Below the pieces are notes generated by a model. The model did not search any database. It was not told the DNA's origin and was given only the letters and a program-made list of their open reading frames with translations. 64,000 bases of DNA. Source: Bacillota bacterium (GTDB lineage Bacteria > Bacillota > Clostridia > Christensenellales > CAG-138). The position numbers were made by a program, and so were the translations under genes. The stretch is from contig JAEYCM010000001.1 in assembly GCA_023455425.1 (NCBI GenBank), positions 80,945-144,944 on the forward strand, given 5' to 3'. Below are positions 33,789 through 41,215 of the stretch, in pieces. Numbering within the stretch: position 1 is the first letter of the stretch; every line of letters starts with the position of its first letter.

Positions 33789-34733
33789 GTGAAGACGATA
33801 TTGCTTTCCCAAGCGATCCATCCCAAAGCCATGGAGATGTTAGAAGGGCGCTACAATATTCTTTTGCCCGAACTGCCCGGCCAGGAGGCGTTCGAGCGCT
33901 TGCTGTCCCAGGCTGACGCGCTGATTTTGCGCACCAATCTCCGCCTCACGGAAGAAGCGCTCAAAGCTGCGGCAAAACTCAAAATGATTGCGCGCATTGG
34001 GGTGGGATTGGACAACGTGCCGCTGCAGGCGATCAAGGAACGCGGCATCGTATTAACCTATACCCCCAACGCAAACAGCGTTTCGGTAGCCGAGCATACG
34101 GTGGCGATGCTGCTCGCGCTCGCAAAATACATGCCCCAGTATGACAAGGCCGTGCGCACCGGTGGGTGGGATATGCGGCTACTTGACCTCCCCGTGGAGC
34201 TCTATGGCAAGACGGCGGGCATCATCGGCATGGGGCGTATCGGCAAACTGACGGCGGATATTTTACACAACGGCTTCAAGATGCCTATCATCGCATGTGG
34301 CCCGCACATCCGGCAACAGGATTATCCCGCCTATGAAGTCACGCAAAATGCGGCGGAGGTTTTTCAAAAATCCGACTTTGTCTGCCTGCATTGCCCCAGC
34401 AACGATGCAACCCGCGGCATGGTCAACGCGTCTTTATTGCGTGTGGCCAAACGTGGCATGGTCCTGATCAACTGCGCGCGCGGGGATATTTTGGTGGAAG
34501 CCGATCTTGCAAAAGCGTTGGAAGACGGCACGCTTGCCGCTGCGGGCCTTGATGTGTTCACAGAGGAGCCCCCTGCCCCGGAAAATTCCCTGCGCAGACT
34601 CCCGAATGTCCTGCTTTCCCCCCACGCTGCGGCGCTCACGAAGGAAGCGTCCATCCGCATGGCCACAACGGCAGCCGAACAGGTACACGCGTTTTTTGCA
34701 AACGGCAGGCCGGATTCTGTTGTGGAATTGTAA
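33789..34733 (+). CDS. D-2-hydroxyacid dehydrogenase (phosphoglycerate dehydrogenase-like)
   Basis: A 314-residue protein, GTG start, MKTILLSQAIHPKAMEML. NAD-binding GKTAGIIGMGRIGKL; catalytic region NCARGDILVEADLAKALEDG (Arg), DVFTEEPP (Glu) and LSPHAAALTKEA (His). Compact, without the ACT domain of full SerA. The substrate could be 3-phosphoglycerate or another 2-hydroxyacid. No serine-pathway gene lies nearby, so SerA is not assigned. Confidence 0.9.
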   Translation: MKTILLSQAIHPKAMEMLEGRYNILLPELPGQEAFERLLSQADALILRTNLRLTEEALKAAAKLKMIARIGVGLDNVPLQAIKERGIVLTYTPNANSVSVAEHTVAMLLALAKYMPQYDKAVRTGGWDMRLLDLPVELYGKTAGIIGMGRIGKLTADILHNGFKMPIIACGPHIRQQDYPAYEVTQNAAEVFQKSDFVCLHCPSNDATRGMVNASLLRVAKRGMVLINCARGDILVEADLAKALEDGTLAAAGLDVFTEEPPAPENSLRRLPNVLLSPHAAALTKEASIRMATTAAEQVHAFFANGRPDSVVEL

Positions 34734-34769
34734 ATATACGCGCATATAGCCTACTTTAGGCATTTTCTC

Positions 34770-34798
34770 TTTGCACTGGTAAGGCGCATCCGCTATAA
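34770..34798 (+). promoter_or_regulatory. Sigma-A-type promoter
   Basis: TTGCAC at 34770-34775 and TATAAT at 34793-34798 with a 17-nt spacer, 72 nt before the zinc-ribbon protein start. Confidence 0.72.
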
Positions 34799-34870
34799 TG
34801 GAGTTTGTCAAAGCATAGCCATGCGCACTATTGCCGCGTATCTTGCGCGGCCGGATAGGAGGAATAATCC

Positions 34871-36727
34871 ATGGTTTGCAATCATTGCGGCGCATACAAC
34901 GACCCGCAAGCAACAACCTGCACGGTATGCGGCGCGCCGCTCCAGGCGGAGCCTGCGGCGCACGTCCCCGAAGAACCTGAACCGGTAGAAACCGCAGAGA
35001 CCGAACGCCCCAGCTGGGGCTTTGTGCGTTCACCGCGCTGGCCCAAGCCTTCCTTTGATATCAATTCGGTGGACGAGCTTCCGGAAGTTGAGGAATACGT
35101 CCGCCCCCATGACCCAAATGCGCCTGCTCCGGCCCGGGAGGACGCCGAGCGTCCTCAGGCCTATGAGCCGCCTTCGCGCGGTTTTCGCAATGTGGAGCCA
35201 TCCCGCAGGTTTGACCCGCAGCCCGCGCAAGGCCAGCAGCAAAACTATCCCTCCACTGCGCCCGTCGGCAGCGTAGGGGGATATGACGAGGCGCCTCAGC
35301 CCTATCAGCGCGGTTTTGGGCGCGCGCCGCAGCGCATGCCGGGGTATAGCGCGCAGACAGAAGAGGCAGACGCTCCCGCTCCGCGCAAGCCGCAGGCGGC
35401 GCATTATCCGCCCGCCAAGGGTACCGCCGCAAAATCCGCCGCGCGTTCCCGCACGGCCTACCGCAGCAAAAAGAACAAAAACACGCTCTTCTATGCAGTC
35501 GGCGGCGTGCTGCTTGTGGCGCTGCTGGTATTGGGCGGTATCCTCATCAGCAGAAACTACGGCGGCGTGGGCGGCTTTTTCCGCAGCGTATTCGGCGGAT
35601 CGCCCATATTGAAGGACGCAAAAATCACCGAGGGCGTAAACGACAAAGGCGTGGAGTGCTATATCGTCACCGTTTACGCGCGCGCAGGCAATACCGTCAC
35701 CGTCCGTCTCAACGGGCAAGAGGTTTCCGGCGTTATCAACTCCAGCAACGAAAAAGAGGTTCGTATCCCCAAATCGGACTTTTTGCCGTCTACGCCCGTG
35801 GAGGGAACGACCGAACAGCTTGTGCCGGATATTACCGTCACCACCAAGGACGGAGAAGTTTTCCCGGTTGAAATTGCCCCCATCCAGGTGCAGGTACCCG
35901 TGCTTTCCCTCACCGTAACGGAACCCTCCGCCGCCTCCGTAGCGGTAGGCAAGGCCGCGGTTACGTTTGCGGGAACCGTGAATGACGGCTCGGTCGGCGT
36001 GTTTGTGGAAGGGCAGCCGCTTACCGTCAACGAGGACGGCACGTTCTCCGGCGAATATGCACTTTCTGACCTTGGCGTCTATACGCTTACGCTCGAAGCC
36101 CGCAAGAACGGCTACCAGATTGCGCGGCAAACGTTCAATGTGGACTATTCTCAGGCGGAAGCCAATATCGATGTGGACGCTTCCACGTTGCGCGCGCCCT
36201 CAGGTTCGGATACCGCAACCGTCAAGGGCACAACTGACGCGGGCGCAACCCTTTCCGTCACCGGTCCTTCCGGCGTCACGGTAGGCGCGCCCAACGTAAA
36301 CGAAGCGACGGGCGTCTTCTCCTTCACCGTGCAGATGGCGGAGAACGGGCATTACAGCCTGGAGGTTACTGTGACGAAGGACGGACGCGCCACGACCGGA
36401 ACCCTCAACGTGGAGCGCGCGCCGGATTATGCGGCGTACACCGCCTCCGTCCACAAGATGGATTATAGCCGCATGATGAATGAAACGCTGCACAAGGCCT
36501 CCTACAAGTGCATCGGAAAGGTTGCCGAAGTCGTACAGACAGAGCCGTATACCATTGCCCGTCTGACGACGGACAGCGGCGACCTTTTGTTTGAATACCA
36601 CAACACCGCAGCAACCGTGGATGCAACCGATGGCAAGACCTACAACGTATTCGGCGATTACGCCGGTATTGACGAAACCACGGGGCTGCCCAAAATCTAC
36701 TGCTGGTTCATCACCAAGAACGGCTGA
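34871..36727 (+). CDS. Zinc-ribbon membrane protein with extracellular Ig-like domains
   Basis: A 618-residue protein. The N-terminus is a zinc ribbon, CNHC at 3-6 and CTVC at 17-20. Residues about 25-195 are Pro/Arg/Glu-rich and disordered. A membrane helix follows (NTLFYAVGGVLLVALLVLGG, about 207-228). Outside are at least two Ig-like units: VAVGKAAVTFAGTVNDGS and SGSDTATVKGTTDAGATLS, each ending in a TLEARKNG/LEVTVTKDG strand pattern. The C-terminal 90 residues (SRMMNETLHKASYKCIGKV) may be an OB-like domain. Topology is cytoplasmic ribbon, outside Ig. No known family name; a surface or assembly role is inferred. Confidence 0.85.
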   Translation: MVCNHCGAYNDPQATTCTVCGAPLQAEPAAHVPEEPEPVETAETERPSWGFVRSPRWPKPSFDINSVDELPEVEEYVRPHDPNAPAPAREDAERPQAYEPPSRGFRNVEPSRRFDPQPAQGQQQNYPSTAPVGSVGGYDEAPQPYQRGFGRAPQRMPGYSAQTEEADAPAPRKPQAAHYPPAKGTAAKSAARSRTAYRSKKNKNTLFYAVGGVLLVALLVLGGILISRNYGGVGGFFRSVFGGSPILKDAKITEGVNDKGVECYIVTVYARAGNTVTVRLNGQEVSGVINSSNEKEVRIPKSDFLPSTPVEGTTEQLVPDITVTTKDGEVFPVEIAPIQVQVPVLSLTVTEPSAASVAVGKAAVTFAGTVNDGSVGVFVEGQPLTVNEDGTFSGEYALSDLGVYTLTLEARKNGYQIARQTFNVDYSQAEANIDVDASTLRAPSGSDTATVKGTTDAGATLSVTGPSGVTVGAPNVNEATGVFSFTVQMAENGHYSLEVTVTKDGRATTGTLNVERAPDYAAYTASVHKMDYSRMMNETLHKASYKCIGKVAEVVQTEPYTIARLTTDSGDLLFEYHNTAATVDATDGKTYNVFGDYAGIDETTGLPKIYCWFITKNG

Positions 36728-36747
36728 GCAGTTCTAAAACAACAGAG

Positions 36748-36776
36748 AGTATGGCGCGGCTGTGCCGCGCCATACT
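36748..36776 (+). terminator. Rho-independent terminator
   Basis: A perfect 12-bp stem, AGTATGGCGCGG / CCGCGCCATACT, loop CTGTG, followed by TTTGTT, 21 nt past the zinc-ribbon gene. Confidence 0.9.
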
Positions 36777-36834
36777 TTGTTAAAAAGCAAATTGCTTTAC
36801 AACGACAATCCAATTTCACAAATAGGAGCAACAT

Positions 36835-37116
36835 ATGAAACTATGGGCGCTATTGCGCACAAAACAAAAAATCGTCCGTGACGTGGTGATGGAATTCCCC
36901 GTGGAACGCCCGGAGGATGTGGATGGCTGGCAGGAGATCATCGGCGAACTGTGCCGGGCGCTTCATGAAAGCCGCCCCGTTATCCTCAACAAGCATGCGG
37001 AGCAATTGAGCCGGTTTTCCCGCACGGCGTTTTTGCCGCAGGATTTTATAGAAAGCGTGGCGTTTGACAAGATGGAGGTTGAAATATTCCCGGAAAAACA
37101 AAAAGAGCGCCTCTAA
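36835..37116 (+). CDS. Hypothetical protein
   Basis: A 93-residue protein, MKLWALLRTKQKIVRDVVME, with AGGAG upstream. It is charged, without signal peptide or membrane helix; FLPQDFIESVAFDKMEVEIF lies near the end. It resembles short single-copy Clostridia proteins I cannot name. Terminator upstream and gap downstream suggest its own transcript. Confidence 0.72.
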   Translation: MKLWALLRTKQKIVRDVVMEFPVERPEDVDGWQEIIGELCRALHESRPVILNKHAEQLSRFSRTAFLPQDFIESVAFDKMEVEIFPEKQKERL

Positions 37117-37271
37117 GCCATAGAAGGATGTTCTGATCCCCTTTAAATTGTATTTTCGTCCGTTTGCTGTACTGTACATGCATGCGGGCGTTTTGTTTTG
37201 TGCATACTATTCCACATCCCCACAAAGCTAGGGATGAATAAGCCTTACGGCAAAATCAAAGGAGAGTTAGC

Positions 37272-37490
37272 ATGGATACCCTTTCGTTGATCTTGATCAT
37301 CATCGGCGCGCTGAACTGGGGATTGATCGGCCTGTTCCAGTTCGACCTCGTGGCCGCTCTGTTCGGCGGCATGAGTGGTATCGTTTCCCGCATCATCTAC
37401 ACGTTGGTTGGTCTTGCCGGCCTATGGGGCATTACGATGCTCTTCCGCCGCGGCGACCGCGAGGTGCGCGAAGGGGACCATAGGCATTAA
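37272..37490 (+). CDS. DUF378-family small membrane protein (YuzA-like)
   Basis: A 72-residue protein: LSLILIIIGALNWGLIGLF, then FDLVAALFGG and RIIYTLVGLAGLWGITMLF. The LNWGLIG signature and two helices mark DUF378. AAAGGAGAG upstream. The charged tail (RRGDREVREGDHRH) is cytoplasmic or extracytoplasmic. Function unknown in the family. Confidence 0.92.
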   Translation: MDTLSLILIIIGALNWGLIGLFQFDLVAALFGGMSGIVSRIIYTLVGLAGLWGITMLFRRGDREVREGDHRH

Positions 37491-37546
37491 GCGCTCCGCG
37501 GGCGCTATGCGGGCGCGTCTGCCCGAATATTTGGTCAGGCGCATAG

Positions 37547-37576
37547 AAAAAGGATGCAATGACGCATCCTTTTTTT
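37547..37576 (+). terminator. Rho-independent terminator after the DUF378 gene
   Basis: AAAAAGGATGC / GCATCCTTTTTTT hairpin with T-run. Confidence 0.9.
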
Positions 37577-37705
37577 GTAGCCTCTGAGAGTCCTACGTGC
37601 AACAAAATACTTAAGGATTTTAAGGTATCGGCGCTTTAGTGCGCCGCATCCTCGGCGGGAGGCGCCTTGGATACTAGGCTTGTGGGTCGTCGCAATATAT
37701 TTGGG

Positions 37706-37750
37706 GGGAACCTACGTTCCCTCAGGGGGCGCGGGGGGCGGAGCCCGCCC
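37706..37750. repeat. Two-hairpin intergenic element, copy 2 (inverted orientation)
   Basis: Read on the minus strand: hairpin 1 GGGCGG-GCT-CCGCCC, then CGCGCCCCCTGA and hairpin 2 GGGAAC-GTAG-GTTCCC. Layout as in the copies at 31463 and 61696. The surrounding 37577-37805 is otherwise without genes. Confidence 0.55.
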
Positions 37751-37808
37751 GCTATTAAATAAAATAATCTATCGTCGCCGCCGCAGGGGGCGATACCTCT
37801 TGAAAACA

Positions 37809-37847
37809 AAAGATGTATGTGTTCTAATGCTCATGCATCTTTTTTTT
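37809..37847 (-). terminator. Terminator after the flavin reductase gene
   Basis: AAAGATGTATG / CATGCATCTTT stem (one mismatch) with A- and T-runs at both sides, 16 nt past the flavin reductase stop. Confidence 0.75.
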
Positions 37848-37862
37848 CGTTCTCAAGCGCGC

Positions 37863-38399
37863 TTATTTCTGTTCCGTACGGTAAGCGGCGAGGATACGCC
37901 CATAGTAGATGGTGTGCGGGTTGCCGTCTTCGCCTTCCTGCTGGGCGGGGTTATAGAACTGCGCGCGCTGTGCTTCGTTTAACGCATCCATGTTGCCCTT
38001 CATCTCGGCGGAATACACCACCTCGCACTCGAAATGGATGGCGCAGCCGGAAAGCGGCGCAATGCCGCCCGCCTGCGGCTCCAATGTGGTAAGCCCCAAT
38101 GCCTGCTTTTTGTCAACATTCCGCCCGGAGCGCGAGCCGCAGAAGCCCAGCTCCTTCTTCATAGTCCCCGCAGCGGGGGCGGAAACGGTGAATACCCGGT
38201 CCCGCTCCAAAAGAGCGTGCGAATGCCGGGTATGCCGCACAAGAACGGTGCAGACGGGAATACCCCAAATGATGCCCCACTGGCCCCAGCCGATGGTCAT
38301 GGGGTTCTGTTCTTCTTTGCCCGTCATCAAAAACGCGCCGCCGTGTTGTAACTGCTCGCACGCTTCCTCTAAAAGCGCCTGATAACCTTCGTTTTGCAT
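37863..38399 (-). CDS. Flavin reductase-like (FMN-binding split barrel) protein
   Basis: A 178-residue protein with AGGAG upstream. Motifs: GGAFLMTGKEEQNPMTIGWG, then GIIWGIPVCTVLVRHTRHSH and LERDRVFTVSAP, as in Clostridia flavin reductase-like/flavoredoxin proteins; GLTTLEPQAGGIAPLSGC and HFECEVVYSAEM follow. It should bind FMN and move electrons. Monocistronic. No specific partner nearby. Confidence 0.9.
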   Translation of the reverse strand: MQNEGYQALLEEACEQLQHGGAFLMTGKEEQNPMTIGWGQWGIIWGIPVCTVLVRHTRHSHALLERDRVFTVSAPAAGTMKKELGFCGSRSGRNVDKKQALGLTTLEPQAGGIAPLSGCAIHFECEVVYSAEMKGNMDALNEAQRAQFYNPAQQEGEDGNPHTIYYGRILAAYRTEQK

Positions 38400-38462
38400 G
38401 TGTGTCTCCTCTTTGTCCCTTTTGCCTTAATAGCCACCGATTCATATTGAATCAGCGCTTAC

Positions 38463-39692
38463 CTATGACGCCGCAAGGGCGTCCGCCTGTTCCCTGACCT
38501 CGTCGAGCGCGGCCCAAAGCTGCGCATCGTCGTCCTCTTCGATCCGGACGATAGGCAGCCCCTTGACGTTGTCCGCAAGGTCGATATCGATATCGGGCGC
38601 AACGCCCGTACCGTCCACATTCGCGCCGCTGGGGGTATAGTAGGCGGCGGTGGTCAGCTTCACCCAGCCGCGGTTGCTTTGCAGCTGTAAGGTCGTCTGT
38701 ACGACTCCCTTGCCGTAGGTCTTGGTGCCCACCACTGTACCGGTGCCGCTGTCCTTAACGGCTGCAGCGAGTATTTCGCTTGCGGAAGCGGAATTTTCAT
38801 TGACCAGCACCGCCAGCGGCACATGGATTCCTTTCGCGTCCGAACGGAAGACTTCCTCCTGCCCATCCGTGCCCTTGACGGTGACGATCACGCCATCTTT
38901 TAACAGCGCGTCCGCCACGGCCACCACCTGGGTCAACTCCCCGCCCGGGTTATCCCGGATATCGATGACCAGGCTACGCATGCCCCGGTCAGTGAGGTCA
39001 CGCAACGCCTCCGCGAATTCGTCGGCGGCGGTGCCTGTAAACTTATCCAACCGGATATAGCCGGTACGCTGGTTCAACAGCTTATGGGTCACGCGCTGCG
39101 TCACACCCTGCCCGCGCGTAATGGAGAGCGTCTTCGTTTCTTCTCCGCGTCTAAGTGCAACTTCCACGGGCGTGCCGTCCTCGCCGCTAAAGAGCGCTTC
39201 CACCTCTTCAAGCGTCAGGCCAGTCAGGGTTTTTCCGTCCACCGCGGTAATCGTATCCCCCGCGAGCAAGCCCGCCGCTTCGGCGGGACTGTCCGCATAG
39301 ACTTTGAGGACGGGCACGCCCTCCCCTTCCGGCTGCCCTACCAGCGCGCCGATGCCGTGGTAAGAGCCGCCAAGCTGTTCCAGATAGGCGACATATTCAT
39401 TCTCCGTATAATAGCGGGCGTATGGGTCCTTCAGCTCGGCGATCATGCCGTTGATTGCGCCTTTTACCAAATCCTCTTCCGTCACCTGCTTGCCGTAATG
39501 CTCGGCCTCTATGGTATCCTTCAATTCAAGCAGCGGCGCCATGCTTTGGTAAGCCTGGTACTGAGCGCTGTTCAATACCACGCGGTCGCCCTTCTGCTTA
39601 TTCATGATGGTGATGGTGACGGCTACGCTCACAATCGCGGTGATCAGCACCGCGGCTGCATAGTACAAAGCCTGCCGGACCCCATGCTTCAT
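38463..39692 (-). CDS. S41-family C-terminal processing peptidase
   Basis: A 409-residue exported protease: N-terminal membrane segment (ALYYAAAVLITAIVSVAVTI), then helical part, PDZ domain (about 95-170, GIGALVGQPEGEGV, AGLLAGDTITAVDGK), and the S41 core: VIDIRDNPGGEL, NENSASASEIL (catalytic Ser) and GTKTYGKGVVQ (Lys). CtpA/CtpB type, possibly involved in sporulation or envelope quality control. GGGGG upstream; ends the plus/minus divergence with the sugar operon. Confidence 0.94.
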   Translation of the reverse strand: MKHGVRQALYYAAAVLITAIVSVAVTITIMNKQKGDRVVLNSAQYQAYQSMAPLLELKDTIEAEHYGKQVTEEDLVKGAINGMIAELKDPYARYYTENEYVAYLEQLGGSYHGIGALVGQPEGEGVPVLKVYADSPAEAAGLLAGDTITAVDGKTLTGLTLEEVEALFSGEDGTPVEVALRRGEETKTLSITRGQGVTQRVTHKLLNQRTGYIRLDKFTGTAADEFAEALRDLTDRGMRSLVIDIRDNPGGELTQVVAVADALLKDGVIVTVKGTDGQEEVFRSDAKGIHVPLAVLVNENSASASEILAAAVKDSGTGTVVGTKTYGKGVVQTTLQLQSNRGWVKLTTAAYYTPSGANVDGTGVAPDIDIDLADNVKGLPIVRIEEDDDAQLWAALDEVREQADALAAS

Positions 39693-39832
39693 GTTTTTTC
39701 CCCCACATATATGCTTCGGACCGCCTCATTTCTTAACAATAAAGGGTCCACCACCAGCATACGCCGATTTTAGCAGTTTTAGGCCGTAACGTCAAACAAA
39801 GTGCCGAAAAACGAGCGGGACCGGCACAATCC

Positions 39833-41215
39833 TTACTCCCGTTCCGAATCTTTACCCAATTGGCCGCGCGCATGGAGATCCGCAAGGATGCTATCATAGA
39901 AGGCTTTGTCAATCTTGAACTTAAAGCGGTATACGATATAGCCCGCGATGATAAACAGCAGCGGCAGTATAAACATGGCAAATTTGAATATGGCAAGCCC
40001 TTCCGCAGTCAAGTCCGCAGGGCTGTTCGCCTCATTGATACCCGATAGAATCACAGTCGCGCCCACGATGCCGGAGGCGATGGCGTTGCCAAGCTTATTG
40101 ATAAACGGCTGAATGGAAAACGTCACGCTTTCGTTGCGCTTCCCCAGCTTCCACTGGCCGTATTCGATGGTGTCCGTCAGGAATACGAGGATCAAAAGCT
40201 GAATAAACGCCTCGCCCACAAATATGAGAACGCCTGAAATGCCGATATAGAGCATGTTCGCGGGGGAAAAGAAAAATATGATGTACCCAAGGATGATGAG
40301 CGCCGTCGCAAATGTATAGAGCGTACGGCGGGAATATTTCTTGCGGAACAGCGGAAACACCGCAAGCGCGCTGATCTGGGATACGCCCAGCACCGCCGCG
40401 AATATCCAGTACATGTCCTCGTTTCCATAGACATATTTGAAGTAATACAGCCCAAAGCTCGTGGTCGTCATGTAGCCGATCAGGAACAGGGACATAGCGA
40501 TGGCGGTAATAAGCAGTTGATCGTTCTGGAAAATGGCCTTTGCCATATCCTTCAAGCTCGTTTGCTCTTCCTGCACAAACAGTCCACGCGGTTCCTTGAC
40601 GCCAAAGAGCGTGATGCACTGCCCCAGCCACATCAACACCACGACGGCCACGGCGAACACCGTATATGCCGTTGTCATGCTGCCTAACGCATCGCCAAGC
40701 GCTTTTGTGATCGGCACGATGCCCACCACCACCGCAAACATGCCGATGTTCGCGCAGATGCGCGCGAACGAACCGATCTTCTCGCGTTCCTTCTGATCCA
40801 CGGAAAGCGCAGGCAGCATGGACCAGTAGGCGATATCGTTGGCGGTAAAGCCCACCTCCCACAGCAGGTATGTCAGCGCGAATACGGCGATGAAGGCCGT
40901 ATCGGTCAGGCCGATGTCCCAGAACATGAACACCGTGAATATGCCCGTCACAAACGCGCCGATCGCGATCCACGGCTTGAATTTGCCGAACCTCGAGCGC
41001 GTGTTGTCCACCACCGCGCCCATGATGGGATCGTTCACGGCATCGAATATGCGGAATACGAGCAATACGCCGGTGACCCACCACATCACCTGGTTGGAAA
41101 GCTCCAGCACTTCCGTAAGATACACCATCAGGTACAGGCTGAACATGGAATACACCATATCCCGCCCGATGGTGCCAAGGCCAAACGTATAGCGGTTGCG
41201 CGCGGACGTCTTCAT
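39833..41215 (-). CDS. GPH-family sugar:cation symporter
   Basis: A 460-residue protein with about 12 membrane helices: SMFSLYLMVYLTEVL, then FDAVNDPIMGAVVDNTRSRF, GKFKPWI (the characteristic GPH/MelB loop), and repeated hydrophobic segments to the end. MelB-like transporters take up alpha-galactosides, glucuronides or pentosides with Na+ or H+. It overlaps the GH36 gene by 4 nt, so it is cotranslated with the hydrolases. Last gene of the sugar operon. Confidence 0.92.
   Translation of the reverse strand: MKTSARNRYTFGLGTIGRDMVYSMFSLYLMVYLTEVLELSNQVMWWVTGVLLVFRIFDAVNDPIMGAVVDNTRSRFGKFKPWIAIGAFVTGIFTVFMFWDIGLTDTAFIAVFALTYLLWEVGFTANDIAYWSMLPALSVDQKEREKIGSFARICANIGMFAVVVGIVPITKALGDALGSMTTAYTVFAVAVVVLMWLGQCITLFGVKEPRGLFVQEEQTSLKDMAKAIFQNDQLLITAIAMSLFLIGYMTTTSFGLYYFKYVYGNEDMYWIFAAVLGVSQISALAVFPLFRKKYSRRTLYTFATALIILGYIIFFFSPANMLYIGISGVLIFVGEAFIQLLILVFLTDTIEYGQWKLGKRNESVTFSIQPFINKLGNAIASGIVGATVILSGINEANSPADLTAEGLAIFKFAMFILPLLFIIAGYIVYRFKFKIDKAFYDSILADLHARGQLGKDSERE

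Noticed and set aside
35030..36130. 366-codon minus-strand frame
   Set aside because: Antisense of the zinc-ribbon/Ig protein, no signal or motif, no ribosome site.
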